Source: Lysobacter terrestris (GTDB lineage Bacteria > Pseudomonadota > Gammaproteobacteria > Xanthomonadales > Xanthomonadaceae). Taken from it: DNA of 64,000 nt. Positions 9,790 to 18,628 of the stretch are shown one piece after another. The first letter of the stretch is position 1; every line of letters begins with the position of its first letter. The DNA lies in NCBI RefSeq assembly GCF_014489475.1, contig NZ_CP060820.1, positions 2,186,001-2,250,000 on the forward strand, read 5' to 3'. The translations under genes and the position numbers were made by a program. A model generated the notes under the pieces. That model saw only the letters and a program-made list of their open reading frames with translations, searched no databases and was not told the DNA's origin.

Positions 9790-10056
9790 ATGAAAGTCGT
9801 CTACGAAGCCGCCAACCTGATCGACGCCCACCTGGTCCGGCATGCGCTGGAAGCCGCGGAGATCCCGGTGTTCCTGCGCGGCGAGCAGTTGCTGGGCGGC
9901 ATGGGCGAGCTGCCGCTGTTCGGCGTGATCGCGGTGTGCGTGCCGGACGTGGTGTGGCCGCAGGCGCGCGCGATCGTCGAGGCGCTGCCGCTGGGGGAAG
10001 GGGCGGCCGCGGTGGATGACGCCGCCGATGATGACCTGGGGTGGTTGCCGGCATAG
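9790..10056 (+). CDS. DUF2007 family small protein
   Basis: An 88-residue cytosolic protein beginning MKVVYEAANLIDAHLVRHAL, the hallmark of the DUF2007 family, once proposed as a signal-transducing or GlnB-like ferredoxin-fold domain. It ends in an acidic tail (AAAVDDAADDDLGWLPA). It follows apt by 40 bp on the same strand and may share its transcript. No active site is known for the family, and I assign no function. Confidence 0.82.
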   Translation: MKVVYEAANLIDAHLVRHALEAAEIPVFLRGEQLLGGMGELPLFGVIAVCVPDVVWPQARAIVEALPLGEGAAAVDDAADDDLGWLPA

Positions 10057-10475
10057 CTCCGGCGTGCCCGCCGAATTTTTTCTTCTCCCCGCTTGCGGGG
10101 AGAAGATGCCCGCAGGGCAGATGAGGGGCGCTTCTATTTCTAACTGCCGCCGCGACGGCCCCTCACCCTGCGTCGCTGCGCGACGCTGTCCCTCGCTGCG
10201 CCCCCGGCCCTTGCGCATGGCGCAAGGGCGTTCAGTCGGGCGTGCGCCATGGCGCACAAGCGCCCGCCTTCGCCCCGCAAGCGGGGCGAGGGAATGTGAT
10301 GCTCTCCCTTCTCCCCGCATCGCGGGGAGAAGGTGCCCGCAGGGCGGATGAGGGGCGCTTTTGCCTTTGCTCTGACGCCACGCTTCGATGCACGGCGCCG
10401 CTTCGTTCCATTTCCCGCCTCCTACGCGGATGCGCAGGCGCCACAATGAAGCCCTATTGGCCCAAGGACCCCGCC
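10057..10475. repeat. Gene-free gap with two copies of a hairpin-plus-GCCCGCAGGGC repeat
   Basis: No gene is visible before the GST start. Near-identical modules occur at 10082-10130 and 10308-10357: an 11-bp hairpin (CTTCTCCCCGC ... GCGGGGAGAAG) followed by TGCCCGCAGGGC and GATGAGGGGCG. Between them are reversed, degenerate parts (CCCCTCACCCTGCG at 10160, CTTGCGCATGGCGCAAGG at 10211). The same module recurs in both orientations at 13832-14025. This is a dispersed extragenic element, probably REP- or MITE-like. Confidence 0.75.
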
Positions 10476-11135
10476 ATGCCCCTGCTCGTGATCGGCAACA
10501 AGAACTACTCGTCGTGGTCGCTGCGCCCGTGGTTGCTGCTGCGGCATTTCGGCGTCGCCTTCGACGAACTGCGGCTGGCCCTGGACACGCCGGAGTTCCA
10601 TGAGGCGATCGGCCGCTGGTCGCCCACGCGCACCGTGCCGGTGCTGCACGACGACGGCCTGGTGGTCGCCGATTCGCTGGCGATCTGCGAGTACGCCAAC
10701 GAGCGCTGGCTCGACGGCCGCGGCTGGCCCGCCGACCTGCGCGTGCGGGCGAAGGCGCGTGCAGCCGCGGCGGAAATGCATTCGGGCTTCATCGCGCTGC
10801 GTACGCAGCTGCCGATGAACTGCCGCCGCCGCCCCGACGGATACCGTTGGGACGCCGCCGCGCAGGCCGACATCGATCGCGTCCAGCAACTGTGGCGCGA
10901 ACTGCGCGATGAATTCGCGGCGGAAGGGGATTTCCTGTGCGGCGGTTTCGGCATCGTCGATGCGATGTTCGCGCCGGTGGCGATGCGTTTCCTCGGCTAC
11001 GGCGTGGCCATGGACGACAACGCGCGGCGTTACGTCGACGCGCTCGCCGCACTGCCCGCGTTGCGCGAATGGCGCGCCGCGGCCGACGCCGAGCCCGAGC
11101 GCATCGAAGCCACTGACCGGCTGGCGCAGGCATGA
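10476..11135 (+). CDS. Glutathione S-transferase family protein
   Basis: A 219-residue protein with the thioredoxin-like amino half (MPLLVIGNKNYSSWSLRPWL) and all-helical carboxy half of GSTs. Ser/Tyr residues at 11-14 lie where the catalytic residue sits in this subgroup, and the cis-Pro region is RTVPVLHDDGLVVADSLAI, with the Ser that contacts glutathione. The substrate is unknown. ATG 10476 has a good AAGGA seven bases upstream; an in-frame ATG at 10446 is less likely. The gene overlaps the EamA transporter by 4 bp. Confidence 0.87.
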   Translation: MPLLVIGNKNYSSWSLRPWLLLRHFGVAFDELRLALDTPEFHEAIGRWSPTRTVPVLHDDGLVVADSLAICEYANERWLDGRGWPADLRVRAKARAAAAEMHSGFIALRTQLPMNCRRRPDGYRWDAAAQADIDRVQQLWRELRDEFAAEGDFLCGGFGIVDAMFAPVAMRFLGYGVAMDDNARRYVDALAALPALREWRAAADAEPERIEATDRLAQA

Positions 11136-12046
11136 GCCACGCCTACCCGCGCAGTGCGCTCGCGGCGATGGCGCTGGGGGCGGTGCTGATCAGCACGTCC
11201 GCGGTGTTCGTGAAATGGGTCGGGATCGGGCCGACGGCGTCGGCGTTCTGGCGCATGGGCCTGGCCGCAGTGTTGCTGCTGGCGTGGCTGGCGCGGCCCG
11301 ATGCACGCCGCGCGTGGAAACCGGATGCGCGCGTGTTCGGCCTGCTGGTGCTGGCGGCGGTGTTCTTCGCCGCCGACCTGTGGATGTGGCACCGGAGCAT
11401 CCTCTACGTCGGGGTCGGGCTGGCGACGCTGCTGGGCAACTTCCAGGTGTTCGCGCTCGCCGCGTACGGCAGCTTCGTGCTGGGCGAACGCGGCGGCTGG
11501 CGCCTGTGGGCCGGCCTGCTGATGGCGCTGGCGGGGCTCGCGCTGCTGCTGGCGCCGGGCTGGGAAAGTTTCGACGCGCGCTTCCGCGTCGGCATCGCCT
11601 TCGGTTTGGGCACCGCGGTGGCGTACGGCGGTTTCCTCATCGCCTTCCGCGCCGCGCAGGCGCAGCGCGCGCACGTGGCCAACGAGGCGATGCTGTGGTG
11701 GCTGTGCGTGCTGACCGCGCTGCTGCTGTTGCCGATGAGCCTGCTCGGCGGCGAAGCGTTGCAGCCGCGTGGTGTCGGCGACTGGAGCGCGCTGTTCGCC
11801 TACGCGCTGATCGCGCAGGTGTTCGGCTGGCTGGTGATCGGGCGGGTGATGCCGAAGCTGCCGGCCGGCGTGCTCGGCCTGTGCCTGCTGCTGCAGCCGC
11901 TGCTGTCGTACGTGTGGGATGCGCTGCTGTTCGGCACGCGGCTGGGGGCGGTGGGGATGCTGGGTCTGGCCTTGTCGCTGGCGGGCATCTTCCTCGGCCT
12001 GGTGCGCGGGCAGGCGAAGCAGGCGCCCGTCGAAGCTGCGGCGTAG
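11132..12046 (+). CDS. EamA/DMT-family transporter
   Basis: A 304-residue inner-membrane protein with about ten hydrophobic segments arranged as two EamA repeats (residues about 8-140 and 155-295), the layout of drug/metabolite exporters. The ATG overlaps the GST stop (ATGA), so the two are coupled; an exporter paired with a GST would suit conjugate or toxic-metabolite efflux, but this is inference. The stop TAG at 12044-12046 is the first bases of a palindromic repeat, so the natural carboxy end may have been trimmed or extended by the repeat. Confidence 0.87.
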   Translation: MSHAYPRSALAAMALGAVLISTSAVFVKWVGIGPTASAFWRMGLAAVLLLAWLARPDARRAWKPDARVFGLLVLAAVFFAADLWMWHRSILYVGVGLATLLGNFQVFALAAYGSFVLGERGGWRLWAGLLMALAGLALLLAPGWESFDARFRVGIAFGLGTAVAYGGFLIAFRAAQAQRAHVANEAMLWWLCVLTALLLLPMSLLGGEALQPRGVGDWSALFAYALIAQVFGWLVIGRVMPKLPAGVLGLCLLLQPLLSYVWDALLFGTRLGAVGMLGLALSLAGIFLGLVRGQAKQAPVEAAA

Positions 12047-12164
12047 GGCGGGCCCCGGCCCGCCGTTTCGACCTGGATCTCCGCCATCGCGGATCCCATG
12101 CGGTCATGCGATGGGCGCTGCATTCGCAATCGATGTTCCGGAGGCGGGCCTGGGCCCACGCTAC
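12043..12164. repeat. Dispersed element with GTAGGGCGGGCC / GGCCCACGCTAC ends
   Basis: The element fills the gap between two convergent genes. Its left end is a hairpin (GGCGGGCCCCGGCCCGCC) and its right end a second one (GGCGGGCCTGGGCCCACG), with terminal GTAG and CTAC in inverse orientation. The TAG stop of the EamA gene (12044-12046) and the TAG stop of the minus-strand gene (12161-12163) both lie in these ends. A related element is at 46940-47023. Confidence 0.7.
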
Positions 12165-12847
12165 AGCCGGGTGATCGCGCAGACGTAGATCAGTTCGCAG
12201 GCGCCGGCGCCGGCGTCCTCGCGCGTGGTCGAGCTGCGCCAACGCCAGCCGTCGGCCGCGCGCGCTTCCACCAGCCAGCCGTCGATGCGCACGCGCGAGC
12301 CGGCGTCCACGTCGCGCAAGGCGGACGCGATCGCGGCGCTGCCGGGGATCAGGTGCATGTTCGCGGCCGAACGCTCGATCTCGCGTTGCGGGATCGGCGG
12401 CTCGCCGCCGTAGCGGTAGTGGTACCAGCGCGCGGACTGGGTGATGGTCAGGCGTTGCAGTACCGCATCGTCGCGCATGCGGCCCCAGCCGAGCGCGAGG
12501 TCGACCGGGGCCAGCGCCGCTTCGCGGTCGGAGCGGTACTCGCGCCGCGACAGCACCCGCGCATCGATGCTGAAGCCGGCCAGCGGTGTCAGCGTCGCCG
12601 CGCGCAGGCGGAACGGCGGCAGGGATGCGGGTGGATCGGTCTGCAACGGTGCCTCGAAGGCGGCGACGCGCGGCGGCAACGGGCAGCCGGTCGCGGTCAT
12701 GGTCGTGGCAGGCGTGGCGGTTGTGATGGCAACCGGTGCCGCTTCGATGCGTTCGTAACCACGCGGCGTGCGCGGCGACAGCGGTGAGAACCACCAGCCG
12801 GCGACGGCGACCAGCAGCAACAGCGCCAGCCAGCCGCGGCTGCTCAC
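12161..12847 (-). CDS. Membrane-anchored hypothetical protein downstream of oxyR
   Basis: A 228-residue protein with one amino-terminal membrane helix (GWLALLLLVAVAGWWF) and a soluble, presumably periplasmic remainder. The later part includes YHYRYGGEPPIPQREIERSA, AANMHLIPG and RVRIDGWLVEA. I do not recognise a characterised family. The GTG start overlaps the oxyR stop (GTGA), so the gene is translationally coupled to the peroxide regulator. Whether it shares the OxyR regulon is inferred from position only. Its stop codon lies in a dispersed repeat. Confidence 0.68.
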   Translation of the reverse strand: MSSRGWLALLLLVAVAGWWFSPLSPRTPRGYERIEAAPVAITTATPATTMTATGCPLPPRVAAFEAPLQTDPPASLPPFRLRAATLTPLAGFSIDARVLSRREYRSDREAALAPVDLALGWGRMRDDAVLQRLTITQSARWYHYRYGGEPPIPQREIERSAANMHLIPGSAAIASALRDVDAGSRVRIDGWLVEARAADGWRWRSSTTREDAGAGACELIYVCAITRL

Positions 12848-13791
12848 GGCTTGGCCGTGCTCCGCTTGCCGCGCGTGCTCGGCGGCGCCGGCGGCTTCAG
12901 CAGCGCCTTGGGCAGGGCGCGCAGTTCCGCAGCCAGCTGCTTGAGGAAATCGCCCATCGCCGAACTGCGCCGCCACACCATCGCGATCTCGCGGTGCGGC
13001 GCCTCGCCGCGGAACGGCAGCAGGCGGATGTCGGGCGAGGCCGGCACCGGCGGCTGCACCGCCAGCACCGGCAGCAGGGTCATGCCCACGCCCGCGGCGA
13101 CCATCTGCCGCAGCGTTTCCAGCGAGGTGGCGCGGAAGCCGTCGCGTTCGTCGGCGCCGGCCAGGCGGCACACGTCGAGCGCCTGGTCGCGCAGGCAATG
13201 GCCTTCTTCCAGCAGCAGCAGGTGCTGGTCGTCGAGGTCCTCGACATCCAACGCCCCGTGTTTGGCGAACGCGTGCTGCTGCGGCACCGCGAGCAGGAAG
13301 GGTTCGTCGAACAGCGGTTCGACGTGCAGCTGGTCGTCGTGGATCGGCAATGCGAGCAGGCCGGCGTCGAGGCGGCCGTCGCGCAGGCGCGCGAGGATCT
13401 GGTCGGTCTTCTCCTCGACCAGCAGCAGCTCCAGGCGCGGGAAGCGCTTGCGCAGGTTCGGCACCACGTGCGGCAACAGATAGGGGCCGAGCGTGGGGAA
13501 CAGGCCCAGCCGCACCGTGCCGGCTTCCGGGTCCTGGCTGCGCCGCGCGATCTGCGTCATCTGCTCGACGTCGGCGATCACCTTGCGCGCGCGTTCGGCG
13601 ATCTCGCGGCCGACCGGCGTCAGCATCACCTTGCGCGGCGCGCGCTCGACCAGGGCGACGCCGAGCTCGTCCTCGAGCTTGCGGATCTGCGTGGACAGCG
13701 TCGGCTGGCTGACGAAGCTGGCCGCGGCCGCGCGGCCGAAGTGCTTGTGGTCGGCGAGGGCGACGAGGTACTTGAGGTCGCGCAGGTTCAT
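12844..13791 (-). CDS. oxyR: Hydrogen-peroxide-sensing LysR regulator OxyR
   Basis: LysR-type activator of 315 residues. The amino-terminal winged helix-turn-helix spans about residues 1-60 (FGRAAAASFVSQPTLSTQIRK) and the effector domain follows. The redox pair Cys199 and Cys208 in EEGHCLRDQALDVC matches the E. coli OxyR disulphide switch in sequence and number. Peroxide oxidises the pair and the tetramer then activates antioxidant genes. Just upstream on the same strand are ahpF and ahpC, and an OxyR-type box precedes ahpC. The carboxy end has a basic Pro/Lys-rich tail not found in E. coli. Confidence 0.96.
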   Translation of the reverse strand: MNLRDLKYLVALADHKHFGRAAAASFVSQPTLSTQIRKLEDELGVALVERAPRKVMLTPVGREIAERARKVIADVEQMTQIARRSQDPEAGTVRLGLFPTLGPYLLPHVVPNLRKRFPRLELLLVEEKTDQILARLRDGRLDAGLLALPIHDDQLHVEPLFDEPFLLAVPQQHAFAKHGALDVEDLDDQHLLLLEEGHCLRDQALDVCRLAGADERDGFRATSLETLRQMVAAGVGMTLLPVLAVQPPVPASPDIRLLPFRGEAPHREIAMVWRRSSAMGDFLKQLAAELRALPKALLKPPAPPSTRGKRSTAKP

Positions 13792-13831
13792 GGGCCGATG
13801 GTAGCGGCTTCAGCCGGTCAGTTCTGGACGT

Positions 13832-14025
13832 CCCTCCCCCCGTCGCTTGCGACGGGGGGAGGGTGCCCGCAGGGCGGGTGAGGGGAAGCGAGCGCAGCGA
13901 GCGGCTGTTGCTGTTGCCACAAGAGCACAAACAACTCGCTGCGCTCGCCGCCCCTCACACCCCAAGGGTGCTTCCTTCGGGGCGTCTGCCCTGCGGGCAT
14001 CTTCTCCCCGCCCAGCGGGGAGAAG
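13832..14025. repeat. Head-to-head pair of hairpin-plus-GCCCGCAGGGC repeats
   Basis: Between ahpF and oxyR. The left unit (13832-13885) has a 15-bp hairpin of CCCTCCCCCCGTCGC type followed by TGCCCGCAGGGCGGGTGAGGGG. The right unit (13987-14025) is the reverse: GCCCTGCGGGCAT followed by a CTTCTCCCCGC / GCGGGGAGAAG hairpin. The inverted pair could form a large cruciform-like RNA structure between the two genes and reduce read-through from ahpF into oxyR. Confidence 0.75.
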
Positions 14026-14040
14026 AGGAAGACACGGCGA

Positions 14041-15630
14041 TCAGGCCGCTTCTTCGGCGAGCTCTTCCGTGGGCACCGACGTGCGGATCAGGTGGTCGAA
14101 CGCGCTCAGCGCCGCCGTCGAACCCGCGCCCACCGCGATCACGATCTGCTTGTACGGCACGGTGGTGGCATCGCCCGCGGCGAACACGCCCGGTACCGAG
14201 GTGGCGCCGCGGTCGTCGATCACGATCTCGCCGCGCGGCGACAGCTCTACCGCGCCCTTCAGCCATTCGGTGTTCGGCAGCAGGCCGATCTGCACGAAGA
14301 TGCCGTCGAGCTCGATCGCATGCGACTGGCCGCTGTTGCGGTCGGTGTAGCGCAGGCCGGTGACCTTGCTGCCGTCGCCCAGCACTTGCGTGGTCTGTCC
14401 GCTGACGACGACGTCGACGTTGGGCAGGCTGCGCAGCTTGCGCTGCAGGACCTCGTCCGCGCGCAGCTTGCCGTCGAACTCGATCAGGGTGACGTGGGCG
14501 ACGATGCCGGCCAGGTCGATCGCCGCTTCCACGCCGGAGTTGCCGCCGCCGACCACCGCCACGCGCTTGCCCTTGAACAGCGGGCCGTCGCAATGCGGGC
14601 AGTAGGCCACGCCCTTGTTGCGGTACTGGTCTTCGCCGGGCACGTTCATCTGCCGCCAGCGCGCGCCGGTCGACACGATCACCGAGCGCGCCTTGAGCGA
14701 GGCGCCGCTTTCCAGCTGCACTTCGACCAGACCGCCCGGCGTCTGCGCCGGCACCAGCTTGGCCGCGCGCTGCAGGTTCATCACGTCGACCTCGTAGTCG
14801 CGCACGTGCTGCTCCAGCGCCACCGCCAGCTTCGGGCCTTCGGTGTAGGACATCGACACGAAGTTCTCGATCGCCATCGTGTCCAGCACCTGGCCGCCGA
14901 AACGCTCGGCGGCGACACCGGTGCGGATGCCCTTGCGCGCGGCATAGATCGCCGCGGCGGCGCCGGCGGGGCCGCCGCCGACGACGAGCACGTCGAAGGC
15001 GTCCTTGTTGGCGATCTGCTCGGTCGCGCGCGCCGCGGCGCCGGTGTCGAGCTTGGCCACGACCTGCTCCACCGACATGCGGCCGGCGTCGAACAGTTCG
15101 CCGTTGAGGAAGATCGTCGGCACCGACATGATCTCGCGCGCCTGCACCTCGTCCTGGAACAGCGCGCCGTCGATGGCGACGTGGGTGATGTTCGGATTCA
15201 GCACGCTCATCAGGTTGAGCGCCTGCACCGTTTCCGGGCAGCTCTGGCAGTGCAGCGACATGTAGGTTTCGAACTGGAACTTGCCTTCGAGCCCGCGCAC
15301 CTGTTCGGCGAGCGCCGCCTCGATCTTCGGCGGGTGGCCGCCGACCTGCAGCAGGGCCAGCACCAGCGAGGTGAATTCATGGCCGAGCGGCACGCCGGCG
15401 AAACGGACGTCGATGTCGGTGCCGACGCGGACGATCGCGAACGACGGCTTGCGCGCGTCGTCGTCGCTGCGGCGGTAGCCGATCTTGTCGGACATCGAGG
15501 CGATGTCCTGCAGCAGGGCTTCGAGTTCGCGCGCGGTTTCGCTGTCGTCGAGCGAGGCGACGAGTTCGATCGGCTGCTGCAGTCGCGTCAGGTAGGCCTG
15601 CAGTTGGGTCTTCAGGTCGGCGTCGAGCAT
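14041..15630 (-). CDS. ahpF: Alkyl hydroperoxide reductase flavoprotein subunit AhpF
   Basis: Recycles AhpC with NADH electrons. The 529-residue protein has the full AhpF layout: two thioredoxin-like folds with CQSC near residue 130, a linker, then a thioredoxin-reductase-like part with an FAD site ([12 protein letters not shown], about 215-226), the redox CPHC (about 346) and an NADH site ([10 protein letters not shown]). A final [10 protein letters not shown] motif completes the FAD pocket. It lies 305 bp downstream of ahpC on the same strand. The start ATG 15630 begins the conserved [10 protein letters not shown]. Confidence 0.96.
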   Translation of the reverse strand: MLDADLKTQLQAYLTRLQQPIELVASLDDSETARELEALLQDIASMSDKIGYRRSDDDARKPSFAIVRVGTDIDVRFAGVPLGHEFTSLVLALLQVGGHPPKIEAALAEQVRGLEGKFQFETYMSLHCQSCPETVQALNLMSVLNPNITHVAIDGALFQDEVQAREIMSVPTIFLNGELFDAGRMSVEQVVAKLDTGAAARATEQIANKDAFDVLVVGGGPAGAAAAIYAARKGIRTGVAAERFGGQVLDTMAIENFVSMSYTEGPKLAVALEQHVRDYEVDVMNLQRAAKLVPAQTPGGLVEVQLESGASLKARSVIVSTGARWRQMNVPGEDQYRNKGVAYCPHCDGPLFKGKRVAVVGGGNSGVEAAIDLAGIVAHVTLIEFDGKLRADEVLQRKLRSLPNVDVVVSGQTTQVLGDGSKVTGLRYTDRNSGQSHAIELDGIFVQIGLLPNTEWLKGAVELSPRGEIVIDDRGATSVPGVFAAGDATTVPYKQIVIAVGAGSTAALSAFDHLIRTSVPTEELAEEAA

Positions 15631-15935
15631 GGCAACTCCACGAGGGGCAGAAAGAGGGGGAGGGCGAAGCGGATGGCGGGACGTCGCGCAAGGCGACGGC
15701 GCATGCAGCCAGGTGCTTGCAGGAGCGGCTGCGTCGCAGAGGGAAGAAGAGCGGGGGAGGGAGCTCACTTCCCGAGCGCGTGCGGCGCGTTTGACGCCTC
15801 GCACGCCTGCTGATTCGCGGCGCAGCCGCTGGTGCAAGCATCCGGTGCGCGGGGGCGCGAACGCCCCCGCTCCGGCCCACTCGCGTCACGGCACCCGACG
15901 GGCGCCGCAAGCGTGAGTGGGAACAGTCGGAACGA
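15631..15935. other. 305-bp gap between ahpC and ahpF, no gene
   Basis: No coding frame is supported. A 9-bp hairpin with CGAA loop (GCGGGGGCG / CGCCCCCGC, 15849-15870) lies 65 bp past the ahpC stop and may end or slow ahpC transcription, letting ahpC be made in excess over ahpF. I see no clear promoter or OxyR box in front of ahpF. Confidence 0.5.
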
Positions 15936-16499
15936 TCAGATCTTGCCGACCAGGTCGAGCGACGGCTTGATCGTCTTGGCGCCTTCGTTCCACTTGGCCG
16001 GGCAGACCTCACCCGGGTGGCTGGCGACGAACTGGGCGGCCTTCAGCTTGCGCAGCGTCTCGGAGACGTCGCGGGCGATGGCGTTGTCGTGGATTTCCAG
16101 GGTCTTGATCACGCCTTCCGGGTTGATGATGAAGGTGCCGCGCAGGGCCAGGCCTTCTTCATCGATGTGCACGTCGAACGCGCGGGTCAGCTGGTGGGTC
16201 GGGTCGCCGACCAGCGGGAACTGCGCCTTGCCCACGGCCGGCGAGGTCTCGTGCCACACCTTGTGCGAGAAGTGCGTGTCGGTGGTGACGATGTAGACCT
16301 CGGCGCCGAGCTTCTGGAATTCGGCGTAGTGGTTGGCGGCGTCTTCCACTTCGGTCGGGCAATTGAAGGTGAAGGCGGCCGGCATGAAGATCACGACCGA
16401 CCACTTGCCCTTGAGGCTGGCTTCGGAGACCTGGATGAACTCGCCGCTCTGGAAGGCGGTGGCCTTGAACGGCTGGACCTGGGTGTTGATCAACGACAT
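15936..16499 (-). CDS. ahpC: Alkyl hydroperoxide reductase peroxiredoxin AhpC
   Basis: Typical 2-Cys peroxiredoxin, 187 residues. The peroxidatic Cys47 sits in PAAFTFNCPTE (the P-x3-T-x2-C site) and the resolving Cys166 in GEVCPAKW. AhpC reduces hydrogen peroxide, organic peroxides and peroxynitrite in the cytosol and is re-reduced by AhpF, encoded just downstream. The peroxidatic motif starts MPAAF rather than the more common YPADF. The upstream region carries a sigma-70-like promoter with an OxyR box abutting the -35 element, so peroxide induction is expected. Confidence 0.97.
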   Translation of the reverse strand: MSLINTQVQPFKATAFQSGEFIQVSEASLKGKWSVVIFMPAAFTFNCPTEVEDAANHYAEFQKLGAEVYIVTTDTHFSHKVWHETSPAVGKAQFPLVGDPTHQLTRAFDVHIDEEGLALRGTFIINPEGVIKTLEIHDNAIARDVSETLRKLKAAQFVASHPGEVCPAKWNEGAKTIKPSLDLVGKI

Positions 16500-16544
16500 G
16501 CGTGGTTTCGTCCTGATTGAGGGGTGGGTGGGAAAGGAGTGGCC

Positions 16545-16610
16545 ATCCTAGGTTTGGCAATCGAATTGAGCAATTCGATTGATGCGATTGATGCAATAGT
16601 CGTTGCCTAT
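16545..16610 (-). promoter_or_regulatory. ahpC promoter with OxyR box and 11-bp palindrome
   Basis: Read toward ahpC, the OxyR pattern ATAG-N7-CTAT-N7-ATAG-N7-CTAT appears as ATAG (16610-16607), CTAT (16599-16596), ATCG (16588-16585) and CGAA (16577-16574): two perfect and two partial quarter sites with exact spacing. It abuts a -35 TTGCTC (16573-16568), 17 bp from a -10 TAGGAT (16550-16545). A perfect 11-bp inverted repeat (16558-16568 / 16571-16581) covers the -35. This geometry is that of OxyR-activated promoters. Confidence 0.7.
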
Positions 16611-16697
16611 CGAAGCCCAGGGGATGGACCGCCCGTGCACATGGCGCCCCGGGGCGCCCGGCGCCGGCCGCCAGCGGCGGCTCGCTACCATGCGCGG

Positions 16698-17543
16698 ATG
16701 AATGCCCCCGTGCCCGTTGCCCGCCGTCTCGATGCCCTGCTGCAGGAGGCGCGCGCGCGGATCGATGCCGTCGATGCCGAATTCCTGCTGGTGCACGTGC
16801 TGGACCGGCCGCGCAGCTGGCTGTTCGCGCACCGCGACGATCCAGTGCCCGACGGCGTCGCCGCGGCCTTCGCGGCGCTGGTCGCACGCCGCGCGCAGGG
16901 CGAGCCGGTGGCTTACCTCACCGGGCGCCGCGGTTTCTGGCGCTTCGATTTGGCAGTGACGCCGGCAACGCTGATCCCGCGCCCGGAGACCGAGTTGCTG
17001 GTCGAGCTGGCGCTCGAACGCCTGCCGATCGAGCGCGCGCTGCGCGTCGCCGACCTCGGCACCGGCAGCGGCGCGATCGCGCTGGCGCTGGCGCACGAGC
17101 GTCCGCGCGCGCAGGTGCTGGCCAGCGATGCGAGCGCGCAGGCGCTGGCGGTCGCCCGCACGAACGCGCAGGCGCTGGGGCTGGCGAACGTCGGCTTCCG
17201 CGAAGGCGACTGGTTCGCGCCGCTGGCCGGCGAATGCTTCGACCTCATCGCCAGCAACCCGCCCTACATCGCGCTGGACGATCCGCACCTGGGCGAGGGC
17301 GACCTGCGTTTCGAACCGGCGGCGGCGCTCGGTTCGGGCGCCGACGGCCTCGATGCGATCCGCCGCATTGCCGCCGAAGCGCCTGCGTACCTGCAAGCCG
17401 GTGGCTGGCTGCTGCTGGAGCACGGCTGGGACCAGGGCGCTGCCGTGCGCGGCCTGCTGCTGGCGGCCGGCTTCGTCGAGGTGGCGACCGAGCGCGACCT
17501 GGAAGGCCGCGACCGGGTCACGCTGGGACGCAAGCCGGTCTAG
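16698..17543 (+). CDS. prmC: Release-factor glutamine N5-methyltransferase PrmC (HemK)
   Basis: Methylates the GGQ glutamine of RF1 and RF2 with S-adenosylmethionine, raising peptide-release efficiency; RF1 is encoded at 49323 here. The 281-residue protein has a helical amino domain and a Rossmann domain with the SAM loop [11 protein letters not shown] (119-129) and the NPPY substrate motif at 187-190. The start ATG 16698 gives the usual length; the frame extends upstream into the ahpC promoter. It diverges from ahpC across about 200 bp of shared control region. Confidence 0.94.
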   Translation: MNAPVPVARRLDALLQEARARIDAVDAEFLLVHVLDRPRSWLFAHRDDPVPDGVAAAFAALVARRAQGEPVAYLTGRRGFWRFDLAVTPATLIPRPETELLVELALERLPIERALRVADLGTGSGAIALALAHERPRAQVLASDASAQALAVARTNAQALGLANVGFREGDWFAPLAGECFDLIASNPPYIALDDPHLGEGDLRFEPAAALGSGADGLDAIRRIAAEAPAYLQAGGWLLLEHGWDQGAAVRGLLLAAGFVEVATERDLEGRDRVTLGRKPV

Positions 17544-17672
17544 CCGCCATTTGCCGTCAATCCTGCAGAGGGACGACGAATCGTCGGCACCGAACCGTTG
17601 TCCCGGCGCGAACGCGTCGGGAGCCACACGCTAGAATTTTCCTTTCCCTCCCGCGAAGACGGAACCGTCGCA

Positions 17673-18614
17673 ATGCGCACGCTCTTTCCCGAGATCCAGC
17701 CGTACGAGACCGGCCTGCTCCAGGTCGACGGCCGCCATGAGCTCTACTTCGAGCAGTGCGGCAACCCGAACGGCAAGCCGGTGGTGATGCTGCACGGCGG
17801 CCCGGGTGCCGGTTGCAGCGATAAGATGCGCCGCTTCCACGACCCGGCGAAGTACCGGATCGTGCTGTTCGACCAGCGCGGCAGCGGCCGCTCCAAGCCG
17901 CACGCCGACCTTGTCGACAACACCACCTGGGACCTGGTCGCCGACATCGAAAAGCTGCGCGCGAAGCTCGGCATCGAGCGCTGGCAGGTGTTCGGCGGCT
18001 CGTGGGGCTCCACGCTGGCGCTGGCCTACGCCGAAACCCATCCGCAGCGCGTCACCGAGCTGGTACTGCGCGGCATCTTCATGCTGCGCCGCTGGGAGCT
18101 GGAGTGGTTCTACCAGGAGGGCGCGTCGCGGCTGTTCCCGGATGCGTGGGAGCACTACATCGCCGCGATCCCGCCGGTGGAGCGCCACGACCTGATCTCC
18201 GCCTTCGGCCGCCGCCTCACCTCCAGCGACGAAGCCACGCGCCTGGCCGCCGCGCGCGCGTGGAGCGTGTGGGAAGGCGCGACCAGCTTCCTGCACGTCG
18301 ATCAGGATTTCGTCGCCGGCCACGAGGACGCGGCGTTCGCGCTGGCGTTCGCGCGGATCGAGAACCACTACTTCGTCAACGGCGGTTTCTTCGAAGTCGA
18401 GGACCAGCTGCTGCGCGATGCGCACAGGATCAAGGACATCCCGGGCGTGATCGTGCACGGCCGCTACGACGTGGTCTGCCCGGTGCAGAACGCGTGGGAC
18501 CTGCACAAGGCCTGGCCGAAGGGCGAGCTGGTCATCACTCCGGCGTCGGGGCATTCCGCGTTCGAGCTGGAGAACATCGACGCGCTGGTGGCGGCGACCG
18601 AACGCTTCGCGTAG
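17673..18614 (+). CDS. pip: Proline iminopeptidase
   Basis: Alpha/beta-hydrolase of the S33 peptidase family that removes amino-terminal proline from peptides. The 313-residue protein shows the oxyanion loop HGGPGAG (41-47), the DQRGSGRS segment, the nucleophile Ser110 in GGSWGS, the acid in GRYDVVCP and the catalytic His in the late GHSAFE. A TAGAAT -10-like hexamer lies about 40 bp before the start. It follows prmC by 129 bp on the same strand. Cytosolic, with no signal peptide. Confidence 0.94.
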   Translation: MRTLFPEIQPYETGLLQVDGRHELYFEQCGNPNGKPVVMLHGGPGAGCSDKMRRFHDPAKYRIVLFDQRGSGRSKPHADLVDNTTWDLVADIEKLRAKLGIERWQVFGGSWGSTLALAYAETHPQRVTELVLRGIFMLRRWELEWFYQEGASRLFPDAWEHYIAAIPPVERHDLISAFGRRLTSSDEATRLAAARAWSVWEGATSFLHVDQDFVAGHEDAAFALAFARIENHYFVNGGFFEVEDQLLRDAHRIKDIPGVIVHGRYDVVCPVQNAWDLHKAWPKGELVITPASGHSAFELENIDALVAATERFA

Positions 18615-18628
18615 CGGTCGCGCCGCGG

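Noticed and set aside
12236-12250. CRISPR-like short repeats
   Set aside because: Repeats in this window are palindromic pairs or two-copy direct repeats; none has regular spacers, and no cas gene is present.
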